Shown here one piece after another: positions 55,358-63,475 of a DNA stretch of 64,000 nucleotides. Where the stretch lies: the NCBI RefSeq assembly GCF_025377685.1, contig NZ_JACEHK010000008.1, positions 62,001 through 126,000 of the forward strand, given 5' to 3'. How positions within the stretch are numbered: the stretch's first letter is position 1; the number at the start of each line of letters is the position of its first letter. The notes under the pieces were generated by a model. It saw nothing but the letters and a program-made list of their open reading frames with translations. It was not told the origin of the DNA and made no database searches. A program made the position numbers and the translations under genes. Source of the DNA: Anaerobacillus sp. CMMVII (GTDB taxonomy: Bacteria; Bacillota; Bacilli; Bacillales; Anaerobacillaceae).

Positions 55358-56304
55358 ATGGGAAAAATCTATATAATTCACGAAAATAGTGAATGGACTA
55401 CTCATTTAACAAAAAGATTAGAAGAACTTGAGTTGCCTTATGAAGAGTGGCATCTCTCAAAAGGAACAGTGGATTTGGGTTCGGTTGCACCTGAAGGGGT
55501 TTTTTATAACCGGATGAGTGCGTCATCACATACAAGAGGCAATCGCTTTGCTCCGGAACTAACTGGAGCTATGTTAGCTTGGTTAGAACGAAATGGAAAA
55601 AAAGTGTTCAATGGTAGTCATGCTCTTCAGTTAGAACTTAGCAAAGTAAACCAATATATGGCCCTTAACTTAGAAGGGATTGAGACACCGAGAACCATTG
55701 CAGCAGTAGGGAAAGAACAGCTAATAGAAGCAGCGAAAACATTTGCTGGTCAGAAATTTATTACGAAGCACAATCGAGCTGGTAAAGGTTTAGGCGTCCA
55801 ATTATTCATAGTATTGAGAGTTTAAGAGATTATGTTTATAGTGAACAATTCGATGAGCCGGTCGATGGTATTACACTTATCCAACAATATATTGAAGCGC
55901 CTGAACCTATTATTACAAGGTGTGAATTTATTGGTGGGAAGTTTTTGTATGCAGTGAACGTAAATACAACAGAAGGCTTTGAACTTTGTCCGGCTGACGC
56001 TTGTCAAATAGGCGATTTGTTTTGTCCAGTAGGTGAAGTACGGGAGAAAAAGCCAAAGTTTGAAATTGACTCAGAATTTCATCATCCAATCATTAAGAAA
56101 TACGAACGATTCCTTTCTGCCAATCGAATTGATGTAGCAGGAATTGAATTTATCCGTAATAAAGAAGGAAACATTTTTACGTATGATGTGAATACGAACA
56201 CGAACTACAATCCTGAAGCTGAGGTAATAGCCAATCGATATGGTATGCTAGAGTTGGCAAAGTTTTTGGGCTCTCAGCTTGCAAATGCTGCAAAGAAGAA
56301 CTAG
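55358..56304 (+). CDS. RimK-like ATP-grasp protein, frame broken once
   Basis: The restored protein has about 316 residues with an ATP-grasp fold of the RimK/alpha-L-glutamate ligase type. KVFNGSHALQLELSKVNQYM starts the lid region, KFITKHNRAGKGLGVQLF contains the Lys and Gly loop for ATP, IEFIRNKEGNIFTYDVNTN then TNYNPEAE carry the metal ligands. One missing T at 55805-55806 breaks the frame between VQLF and HSIESLRDYVYSEQFD. Such enzymes ligate amino acids onto acids; the substrate is unknown. GGGGAG precedes the ATG. Confidence 0.8.
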
Positions 56305-56326
56305 AGAAAAATTCTCTAGTTTTTTT
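56299..56326 (+). terminator. Rho-independent terminator
   Basis: AACTAGAGAA-AAA-TTCTCTAGTT followed by TTTTTG overlaps the stop codon of the ATP-grasp gene. Confidence 0.85.
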
Positions 56327-56401
56327 GTTGAAATCTTCTGGAAATTTAAACTTAAATGCTATAACGTTAAGGAGAGAAAATCTTTCGTAGGGGGAGAATA
56401 G

Positions 56402-57415
56402 ATGGGCATTCATTTTCGAAAAAAGGAAGAATGGTTTCACTTTTTTGATGCATCGGGAAATGAAATAAGACGGAAAACAGAAATTCGCTTTGATCCACTA
56501 ACACAAGAAACTTCAAGATTAGTTTTTGATCCAGGAATGAAGGTAACTCCTCCTGATTATTTTGAGGAAGCAGAAAAAACAGGAGGAGCTAATTGTCCTT
56601 TTTGTGCGGACAATGTTTTAAAGCTCACACCAGTATTTCCAAATAGAATTTCTGAACAAGGAAGAATTGCTGTTGGGGATGCATTACTATTTCCAAATCT
56701 GTTTCCATATAGTAAACATAATGGAGTTGTCATATTTTCCAAAAAGCATTATGTACAATTAGAAGAATTTACGGAAACGATGATCCGAGATGCCTTCATG
56801 GCTGCAAAACAATATATTGAACGAGTAATGGCTAACGATGAAGACGCCAGATACGCTTCGATAAATTGGAATTACCTACCTTTAGCCGGTGGAAGTATCC
56901 TCCATCCCCATCTACATATTATCGTGTCAGAAACGCCGATGAATTATCAGGATAAAATGAACAAGTATACTTCTAGCTATGAAAAAGAACATGGTGAAGA
57001 TTTTCTTGAAAAGCTGTATGTTACAGAGAAAGCTTTAGGAGAAAGATGGATAGGCGAAAAAGGGAACGTTGCTTGGATGCATGCATTCGCACCGAAAAGT
57101 CATAATGATTTTATTGCTATTTTTCCGCGTGTATCTACAGTGTCGGAACTTAGTGAACAGGATATTTTCGATTTTGCCAGTAGCTTAAAAGGGATTTTTG
57201 CTACATTAGCTAGTCAGGGGTTTGCTAGTTTTAATATGGCCCTTACCTTCACTGAGCATAGCCAAATTCATGCGAGACTAATTCCTCGTCTAACAGTAGG
57301 TGCTCTTAGTACGAGTGACATGAGTTTCTTTCAGGCGTTACAACAAGAACCACTAAGCTATAAAGTTCCTGAAGAAGTAGCAAAAATAGCGAGAGAATCC
57401 TTTAAAAATATCTAA
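56402..57415 (+). CDS. GalT/HIT-superfamily protein (DUF4931-like)
   Basis: The 337-residue protein belongs to the HIT/GalT nucleotidyltransferase superfamily. CPFCADN near residue 60 and GGSILHPHLHIIVSE near residue 165 are the zinc-type cysteine pair and HPH active-site motif of galactose-1-phosphate uridylyltransferases. The C-terminal EHSQIHARLIPRL is a second His motif. The overall length is close to GalT, but the rest differs, and I would place it in the DUF4931 family, which is GalT-like. A nucleotidyl-transfer or hydrolase role is likely. GGGGGAG precedes the ATG. Confidence 0.78.
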   Translation: MGIHFRKKEEWFHFFDASGNEIRRKTEIRFDPLTQETSRLVFDPGMKVTPPDYFEEAEKTGGANCPFCADNVLKLTPVFPNRISEQGRIAVGDALLFPNLFPYSKHNGVVIFSKKHYVQLEEFTETMIRDAFMAAKQYIERVMANDEDARYASINWNYLPLAGGSILHPHLHIIVSETPMNYQDKMNKYTSSYEKEHGEDFLEKLYVTEKALGERWIGEKGNVAWMHAFAPKSHNDFIAIFPRVSTVSELSEQDIFDFASSLKGIFATLASQGFASFNMALTFTEHSQIHARLIPRLTVGALSTSDMSFFQALQQEPLSYKVPEEVAKIARESFKNI

Positions 57416-57425
57416 GGGTCGTTTC

Positions 57426-57458
57426 AAAACTGCAGTTGAGCCTGCAGTTTTTTTTGTT
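57426..57458 (+). terminator. Rho-independent terminator
   Basis: AAAACTGCAG-TTGAGC-CTGCAGTTTT followed by TTTTG ends the GalT-like gene. A fragment of repeat family A (GTCTAGCTCCAGCGC) lies at about 57508. Confidence 0.85.
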
Positions 57459-57639
57459 TAGGATTTTTGAGTTTTCCTACCTGTGGATAAATTTAATTAC
57501 AGTAATAGTCTAGCTCCAGCGCTTTGTTCTTTCGCGAAACAATTCTTCATATCATTTTGATTGTAAGTTAATATTTGGTAGGATAGTAGAAGTGGTTATA
57601 CAATAACTCGATAAATTGTAAAAATAAGGAGTTTTACTG

Positions 57640-58361
57640 ATGGCAAAAGTAATTTTATTTGATTTAGATGGAACATTACTCCCGATGGATACAGATGCTT
57701 TTGTAAAAAGTATTTAGGGCACTTAGCACCGAAAGTGGCACATATTATTGATCCAGAGCCTTTCTTAAAGGCATTGTGGGCTGGAACGGAAGCGATGATG
57801 CGTAATCTTGATCATGAAAAAACAAATGAAATGGTATTTGAAGAAACATTTTTACAACTAGTGAACTTAAAGAAAGAGGATATTTGGCCAACGTTAGACG
57901 ATTTTTATACGAATGTCTTTCCGACCCTATCCCATCTTTCTTCACCGACACCATTAGCTAGAAAAGTAGTCAGTACTGCGTTAGAACGCGGGTACCGAGT
58001 TGCAGTAGCTACAAATCCGGTGTTCCCTAAAGCGGCTATCCACGAGCGTTTAAACTGGGCAGGAATTGCAGATATGCCTTTTGAGGTTGTGACTGTTTAC
58101 GAAAATAGTTCGTTTACAAAACCTCATCCAGAATATTATCAAGAAATTTGCGATCGATTAGAAGTCAACCCAAAAGAATGCATTATGATCGGAAATGATA
58201 AACAAGAAGATTTGGCAGCATCTAAAATTGGCATGAAGACTTTTTTAGTAGAGGATTATGTCATTGATCGTGGTGAGCCTGTTTATCCAATTGACGATCA
58301 TGGCACGCTCGAACAGTTACATGAAAAACTAGTCAATAGAGAAGGGTTATTCAAGGAATAA
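57640..58361 (+). CDS. HAD family hydrolase, frame broken near the start
   Basis: The restored protein is about 240 residues, a haloacid dehalogenase-type phosphatase. Motif I is ILFDLDGTLLPMD (the nucleophile is the first Asp), motif II is AVATNPVF, motif III and IV are KPHPEYYQEI and MIGNDKQEDL with the metal aspartate. One A is missing in the run 57705-57709; adding it joins DAFVKK to YLGHLAPKVAHI. Without it, the first 25 codons would be lost. AAGGAG precedes the ATG at 57640. The substrate is unknown. Confidence 0.85.
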
Positions 58362-58389
58362 AAATCGTATGAAAGGTGGGTTTCAAGAT

Positions 58390-58959
58390 ATGGAGAAAGG
58401 TTTAGCTGTCATTCCTAAATTAGAAACTGATCACTACCTTTTAAGAGGAATGACACTTGAAGATACTCCAACCATGTTCGTTTTTATGAGTGACCTAAAC
58501 ACGATGAAATATATAACATCAAATCCCGTTCGTACAGTTGCTGAGCTAGCCTCGAACATTGAACAAAGTTTAAAAAACTTTAAAGAGACGAAAGAAATTC
58601 CATGGGTGATCGTTGATAAAGCTAATGGAGAGACGATTGGGATGTTTCGCTTTCATAAATTAAATTTATGGCATAAAAAAGCAGAAATGGGAGTTGTGAT
58701 TAGGGAAGATTATCAAAAAAAAGGGGTAATGTCAGAGCTTTTAAGCACAATCCTTCCCTTTGGTTTTCATAATCTTGGCTTAAATCGAATTGTTGGCGAT
58801 ATCTTTGCTGAGAATCAAGGCTCTGAAAAATTGTTACATAAGTTTGGCTTTCAAAAAGAAGGTCAATTTCGCCAAACGGATTTTGATGGTAGTCGTTTTC
58901 ACGATACAGTGGTATTTTCGTTATTAAAAGACGAATTTATAAAAATAGAGCGTTCTTGA
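58390..58959 (+). CDS. GNAT family N-acetyltransferase, RimJ/RimL-like
   Basis: The 189-residue protein matches the acetyltransferases that modify protein N-termini or small molecules: LETDHYLLRGMTLEDTPTM at the start, GMFRFHKLN, then EMGVVIREDYQKKGVMSEL for acetyl-CoA binding, and GDIFAENQGSEKLLHKFGF then QKEGQFRQ at the end. It lies 28 bases after the HAD gene and is probably co-transcribed with it. ATG 58390 follows AAAGGTGGG and is preferred over 58369. Confidence 0.85.
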   Translation: MEKGLAVIPKLETDHYLLRGMTLEDTPTMFVFMSDLNTMKYITSNPVRTVAELASNIEQSLKNFKETKEIPWVIVDKANGETIGMFRFHKLNLWHKKAEMGVVIREDYQKKGVMSELLSTILPFGFHNLGLNRIVGDIFAENQGSEKLLHKFGFQKEGQFRQTDFDGSRFHDTVVFSLLKDEFIKIERS

Positions 58960-59091
58960 CTACATATTTTGCCGAATACCCACTTCTTTTTAGAAGTTTT
59001 GTCACATAGGAGGAAAAGCAATAGCTTCATATTTAATAGTATAGAAACAGCGGATTTTTCCTGGCAAACTTTGAGAAGAGGTGGAGGTAAC

Positions 59092-59787
59092 ATGTATACA
59101 ATTAAAGATGTTTCGAAACAATTAAAAGTTTCGGTAGGTAATTTAAAGACTTGGGAAAATGTATTTGCAGATTTTTTTCAAGTGAATAGAACGAAATCTG
59201 GTTCAAGGATTTATGGTGAAACAGAAATTACGATTATAAAGAAAATTAAGCTCATGAAGGATAAGAATTTGAGCGATGAAATGGTTAAATTTATTTTAGA
59301 AACGAATGATCAATGCGAAAATCGTGAAGTGCCTGAGGAAATTCAAACCGAGTATGACTTGAAGTATGCAGATATCGTAGCTTTGCAGACTGAAACCGTT
59401 CAGGCTGTGAAAAGTATCTCAAATTCTATCGATCAATTCAAAGGTGAATTCATTAATGAAGTCAAAGAAAAATTGACGAATGAAGTAAAAAAAGAAATAA
59501 CAAAAGGTAATTCGATTACAGAGGGCCTCGTACAAACGTATTCAAATGAAGTGCTTGATACGTACAAAAAAACTTCTGGACAAATCACAAGGCTAAAACG
59601 CGAAATCGAAAGAGAACAAGAAGAGAAGCTCTTTTTACAAAAGAAAGTTGAAGAAAGGGAGGAGCTCTTCCAAGAGTTTGTTCAAAGTTATCGTCAATCA
59701 GCTGCAGCGATTGAGGAACGAAATGAAAAAAGAAAGCTGTCCTATTGGTTAAATTTAATTACCAAAACAGCAAAACCGAAAATGTAA
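59092..59787 (+). CDS. RacA-like MerR-type HTH protein with a long coiled coil
   Basis: The 231-residue protein has an N-terminal MerR-type winged-helix region (MYTIKDVSKQLKVSVGNLKT ... SGSRIYGETEITIIKKIKLM) and then a long charged coiled coil (about residues 95-215). There is no ligand-binding C-terminus. This is the layout of RacA, the chromosome-anchoring protein active in sporulation, and of plasmid or phage DNA-segregation proteins. It is longer than RacA (about 184 residues), so orthology is uncertain. GGTGGAGG precedes the ATG at 59092, which decides the start. Confidence 0.7.
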   Translation: MYTIKDVSKQLKVSVGNLKTWENVFADFFQVNRTKSGSRIYGETEITIIKKIKLMKDKNLSDEMVKFILETNDQCENREVPEEIQTEYDLKYADIVALQTETVQAVKSISNSIDQFKGEFINEVKEKLTNEVKKEITKGNSITEGLVQTYSNEVLDTYKKTSGQITRLKREIEREQEEKLFLQKKVEEREELFQEFVQSYRQSAAAIEERNEKRKLSYWLNLITKTAKPKM

Positions 59788-59793
59788 TGTAGA

Positions 59794-59833
59794 GATGAGT
59801 CGGGCGTTGAACGCCTGGCTCATCCTTTTTTGT
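59794..59833 (+). terminator. Rho-independent terminator
   Basis: GATGAGTCGGGCGTT-GAA-CGCCTGGCTCATC followed by CTTTTTTG. Confidence 0.85.
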
Positions 59834-59879
59834 GAAAATGAAAACCCTAGGCTCGGCCTAGGGTTCCAAAAAGCTTCCA

Positions 59880-60580
59880 GCGAGGTATTAAAAAAACTCC
59901 ACCGTGGTGCTAAAATATATTTGGTTCGCCAACCAATATATCAAGCAAACGGGGGAGTTTTATGTCAAAAGACATTAACAGTTTAGCACATACAAAATGG
60001 AATTGTAAGTATCACATTGTATTTGCACCAAAGTATAGAAGACAAGTAATATACGGAAAATTAAAGAAAGATATAGGAGAAATATTAAGAACATTATGCG
60101 AAAGAAAAGGAGTTGAAATAATCGAAGCAACCGCATGTAAGGATCATGTACATATGCTAGTAAGTATTCCACCCAAAATAAGTGTGTCCTCATTTGTTGG
60201 GTATTTAAAAGGAAAAAGTAGTTTGATGATCTTTGATAGGCACGCAAATTTGAAGTATAGATATGGAAATCGGAAATTTTGGTGTACTGGCTTTTATGTA
60301 GATACGGTAGGAAGAAATAAGAAAGTCATTGAAGAATACATTAAAAATCAAATACAAGATGATATAGTCGCAGAACAGTTAAGTTTATTAGAGTACGTTG
60401 ATCCATTTACAGGAGAAGAAGTGAACAAAGGAAAGAAGAGGATAAAATAGGCCTTTGAGGTCTGGCCAGTAGAAGTAGTACAAATGGCGAACCGTTCAGT
60501 AGCCCTTTAGGGCCTGGTCAGTAACAAAGGCTTTCAGCCGCAGAACAAACCACCCGTTGTCACGGGTGGTTTTGATTGTT
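59880..60580 (+). mobile_element. IS200/IS605-family insertion sequence (tnpA only)
   Basis: About 0.7 kb with the single tnpA gene, no tnpB. The left part has an AACTCC...GGGGGAGTT long stem and an ATATTTGGTTCGCCAACCAATATAT hairpin ahead of the gene. The right part ends in AAACCACCCG-TTGTC-CGGGTGGTTT-type hairpin at 60547-60573, as in IS200 ends. Boundaries are approximate because IS200 makes no target duplication. Confidence 0.8.
59962..60450 (+). CDS. tnpA: IS200/IS605 family transposase TnpA
   Basis: This 162-residue Y1 transposase has the HUH motif His62-Val-His64 in CKDHVHMLVS and the catalytic Tyr126 in KKVIEEYIKNQ. It cuts and joins single-stranded DNA at the subterminal hairpins. 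The frame is intact, so the element may be active. The RBS GGGGGAG is sequestered in the predicted left-end stem, a known means of low transposase expression. No RNA-guided TnpB partner is present. Confidence 0.9.
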   Translation: MSKDINSLAHTKWNCKYHIVFAPKYRRQVIYGKLKKDIGEILRTLCERKGVEIIEATACKDHVHMLVSIPPKISVSSFVGYLKGKSSLMIFDRHANLKYRYGNRKFWCTGFYVDTVGRNKKVIEEYIKNQIQDDIVAEQLSLLEYVDPFTGEEVNKGKKRIK

Positions 60581-60873
60581 TTGGTTAAGAAAAGAAAGAT
60601 TATTGTACTTAGTTAGTATAACTTTCTACATAGATCCTTGCGATTTTTCCTGTCTTCCTTTAACGTCCAACCCCTCGAGTCGAATAACCTTCTAGAACGA
60701 AAGTGATAAGCGCACTTTTTCTCTGGAAGACATGCAGTTTTAAATTGCAGACTTCATGTTCCAAGGATAGCTGTTGGAACGCCACAAGGCATAAAAGTGC
60801 GAAATTCATGTTCCAAGGATAACTGTTGGAACGCGACAAGGCATTTCGGGTTAACCGGGAGATTCATCTTGTC
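60574..60873. repeat. repeat-rich intergenic region
   Basis: No gene. It holds a fragment of repeat family A (CCCCTCGAGTCGAATAACCT at about 60667, with AAGTGATAAGCGCAC). Two direct copies of TTCATGTTCCAAGGATA, CTGTTGGAACGC and ACAAGGCAT start at 60753 and 60805, 52 bases apart. GTTCCAAGGATAGCTGTTGGAAC is itself an imperfect palindrome. Confidence 0.65.
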
Positions 60874-62160
60874 TTATTTCCTATCAAGCATTTCCTTCGT
60901 TAGATTGGCGATTGTCTTGCCAGTTGGGAGATTTTCGAGTCTACTTTTTGGATCGTAAACCTTTTGTGAAGGCCAAAGTCCGTGGTGGCCTGAGAAGATG
61001 AAACTAATTAAACAAGCGAGAAAAAAGTATTCGGCTCCTTTACCGTCAAACATTTCAACTGCTAATATAAGGCAAGCAATTGGAGTGTTTGCTCCACCAC
61101 AGAATACAGCAATTAGGCCAATCGCAGCGAGAAAAGACATTGGTAGTCCAACAATTGAGGATAAAGTATTGCCGAGCGTAGATCCGATAAAAAATAATGG
61201 AATTGCTTCTCCCCCTACGAATCCAAACCCCATTGTCACTGCTGTAAAAATAAGCTTGCCCAGAAAGGCAAACGTGGGAACAGTTTCTGTAAACGATTGT
61301 TCAATCATATCTAAACCACGTCCGTTATAATCATAAGAACCAACGATGAGCGTGAAGGCAACAATGAGAATTCCACCAACAAATCCTCTTAGCATATGGG
61401 ACTTTAAATGTTTTTCAGAGAAGTTTTGTAGATAATGCCTTAGTTGACAGTAGAGGATACTCACGAGACTAAATAATAAACAGACAAAGAAAAACTTTCC
61501 GAAAGTAACTATAGTTAGCTCTGGAACTTTTTCTATGATGAAATGTTCATGTCGATAGCTCCAAAACTGGGTTGCAACTAGGTGCCCAACAAAACTGCCT
61601 GTAAAACATGGGACAATCGCTTCATATCTCAACCTGCCGATAGAAGCCATCTCCATTCCGAAAACAGCACCAGTAATCGGTGCTCCAAAAGCAGCCCCAA
61701 ATCCACTGCTTATACCCGTCATCATTAAAAGGTTTGTATCAATTGGCGTCACCTTAAATAGTCGATTTACCGTTTCAGAGATGCTGCCCCCCATTTGAAT
61801 CGCTGCACCTTCTCTTCCAGTGGAGCCTCCAAATAAAACAGTAATAAAAGTACCGAGATAAACAATCGGTCCCATTCTTCGATGAACCTTACCATGACTA
61901 TGAATTTGATCTAGAATGAGATTGTTTCCTTTAGCGGATGATTTACCGTATTTTTGATAAATATACCCTATTAGGACACCACCGAGAGGAAGAAGATAGA
62001 TTAATCCTGGGTGAGCCATTCTGGTGTTACCTAAAAAATCATTCGTATTTAACAGAATTGCTGTTGTGGAACCGGTAATCGCCCCGATCATACTGCCGAA
62101 TATGATCCATTTGAAAAGGAGCGAAAGAAACGTAAGGTAATTTGTTTTCTTTAACTTCAA
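60874..62160 (-). CDS. CLC-family anion channel/transporter
   Basis: This membrane protein of 428 residues belongs to the CLC family. The GREGxxxQ motif is present as GGSTGREGAAIQMGG, with the gating glutamate. The usual first filter motif GSGIP is replaced by GNNLI, so the anion-coordinating Ser is absent. This resembles the fluoride-exporting CLC-F branch more than chloride exchangers, but I cannot confirm it. The GFGFVGGEAIPLFFIG region corresponds to the later filter helix. The start is TTG at 62160 after GAGGTG. No fluoride riboswitch is visible upstream. Confidence 0.82.
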   Translation of the reverse strand: MKLKKTNYLTFLSLLFKWIIFGSMIGAITGSTTAILLNTNDFLGNTRMAHPGLIYLLPLGGVLIGYIYQKYGKSSAKGNNLILDQIHSHGKVHRRMGPIVYLGTFITVLFGGSTGREGAAIQMGGSISETVNRLFKVTPIDTNLLMMTGISSGFGAAFGAPITGAVFGMEMASIGRLRYEAIVPCFTGSFVGHLVATQFWSYRHEHFIIEKVPELTIVTFGKFFFVCLLFSLVSILYCQLRHYLQNFSEKHLKSHMLRGFVGGILIVAFTLIVGSYDYNGRGLDMIEQSFTETVPTFAFLGKLIFTAVTMGFGFVGGEAIPLFFIGSTLGNTLSSIVGLPMSFLAAIGLIAVFCGGANTPIACLILAVEMFDGKGAEYFFLACLISFIFSGHHGLWPSQKVYDPKSRLENLPTGKTIANLTKEMLDRK

Positions 62161-62389
62161 AGCAAGCACCTCATTAGGACTAAGTCTCCTGTTCTTTTGG
62201 ATTGGCTGCTTTCTCTATTTACTAACCAAGTTGTTTGAAAATGCACGATTTATGTGCTTTGAATAAAATCAATACGTCTATAGAGTCTCCTTGATTGTTA
62301 TTTTTAACCAAAGCTTTTATGTTGATTTGACCATGGAAGGCCAATAAACGCACACTAGACTTTTTTCTAGATTTTTTCGTATTCCGTTG

Positions 62390-62421
62390 TTCATATTTAG
62401 TTCATATTCTCTTGTTATAAT
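62390..62421 (+). promoter_or_regulatory. direct repeat TTCATATTTAG-TTCATATTCTC with a -10, TVP38 promoter
   Basis: Two 11-bp direct repeats (62390-62400 and 62401-62411) occupy the -35 position, followed by TATAAT at 62416-62421. OmpR/PhoB-type regulators bind such repeats, and TTCATA also fits the PhoP box pattern TT(A/C/T)A(C/T)A. The same repeat recurs at 63281. Confidence 0.65.
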
Positions 62422-62437
62422 GTGAGGGTTAAAGGAT

Positions 62438-63112
62438 GTGATCACAATCAACAAAGGATGGTTGAAAATTACTTTTGCAGTCGCCATTTGTTTCGTCATT
62501 ATCTTGTTAATTATGAATAAACAACTAATTCCGGTGTTCATGGCAGGAGATCTAGAACAATTTATTAGCAGTGTAAACGAACAGTTTCTACCCATGTTCA
62601 TCATCACGTTTATTTTAATGATCATTCATAACGTCATAACAGTTATACCACTAATATTGATACTTACCGTTAATATCAGTTTTTACGGGTTTGTTTGCGG
62701 TTTAATTTGGAGTTGGTTAGTTAGTATTTTAGGAGCAACATTAATTTTTGTAGGTGCCCGCTATTTCTTTAGAGATTTTCTAGAGAAAAGAATTAGTGAC
62801 TCAGTGAAAAGTAAGGCAGAAGAGAATGGTTTTATGTATGTGTTATTGGCACGGATTTTCCCTTTTGTCCCAACAAATCTAGTGAATATTATTAGTGGAG
62901 TAAGCTCGATTAGATTTAAAGATTTTTTTATTGCGACGAGTATTGGTAATTTGATTTACTTTTTCACTCTTTCATTAGTACCACTTGGTCTTGCATCTGG
63001 AAATAGTGATTTGATTATTTTAATTTCAGTATTTCTTATTGTAGCTGCTTTTCTTTATAAAAGACGAAAACAGAAAACAGAAGATAATCTCAAGAAAAAA
63101 CAATTAGTTTAA
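62438..63112 (+). CDS. TVP38/TMEM64 (VTT/DedA-like) membrane protein
   Basis: This 224-residue protein has about five hydrophobic segments and matches the TVP38/TMEM64 family through SFYGFVCGLIWSWLVSILGA, then FVGARYFFRDFLEKRI and VLLARIFPFVPTNLVNIISG, a conserved R-x-x-P-x-x-P-x-x-x-x-N motif. Related DedA proteins help transport of lipid carriers across the membrane. The start is a GTG after GAGGG; it lies 16 bases after the TATAAT box, so the leader is very short. It shares a direct-repeat promoter motif with the downstream response regulator gene. Confidence 0.8.
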   Translation: MITINKGWLKITFAVAICFVIILLIMNKQLIPVFMAGDLEQFISSVNEQFLPMFIITFILMIIHNVITVIPLILILTVNISFYGFVCGLIWSWLVSILGATLIFVGARYFFRDFLEKRISDSVKSKAEENGFMYVLLARIFPFVPTNLVNIISGVSSIRFKDFFIATSIGNLIYFFTLSLVPLGLASGNSDLIILISVFLIVAAFLYKRRKQKTEDNLKKKQLV

Positions 63113-63475
63113 TAGATTAATTGTTTTTTGTTTTTCTTCTTAATGAATTTTATATTCATTATTATTGCTATTATGTTTTATATGAAGTTGTGTTAATACC
63201 ATTCGCAATTCAAAATAGTTTGATATAGCTTATTAAGATAATTATGAAATTCACTCTTCGAGTAAAAATTTAATATGATGTTCATATTTAGTTCATATTG
63301 AAATGATAAGCTACAAGAGTTAAAGAGCACAGGATTGATAATGATAAAGTTAGGATTTCTACATTTGTCAGAATAGATAGGGGAACTTAAATGAAGAAGG
63401 AAAGAGATAACCTGTAGTAGTAGCGCTTTTTAGGAAAGATAAGAACTACTTTACTCATGTAAAGGAGCAATCAAC
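63113..63475. other. intergenic region ahead of the response regulator
   Basis: No gene. The first part has AAACAATTAG...TTAATTGTTTTTTG (63099-63130), a stem with T-run that can terminate the TVP38 gene. The repeat TTCATATTTAG-TTCATATTGAA is at 63281-63302, followed by a weak -10 (GATAAG). An 8-codon frame (ATG at about 63391) is too short to credit. Confidence 0.5.
63281..63310 (+). promoter_or_regulatory. direct repeat TTCATATTTAG-TTCATATTGAA, probable regulator promoter
   Basis: The 20 bases GTTCATATTTAGTTCATATT match the upstream box at 62389 but for one base at each outer end. A -10-like GATAAG follows at 63305 with about the same spacing. It suggests autoregulation by the response regulator encoded at 63476. 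Confidence 0.6.

Noticed and set aside
59962-60450. TnpB/IscB-like RNA-guided system
   Set aside because: Only the Y1 transposase is present; no TnpB frame or omega-RNA-like region is seen next to it.
62170-62340. Fluoride riboswitch upstream of the CLC gene
   Set aside because: The conserved pseudoknot words of the fluoride aptamer are not present.
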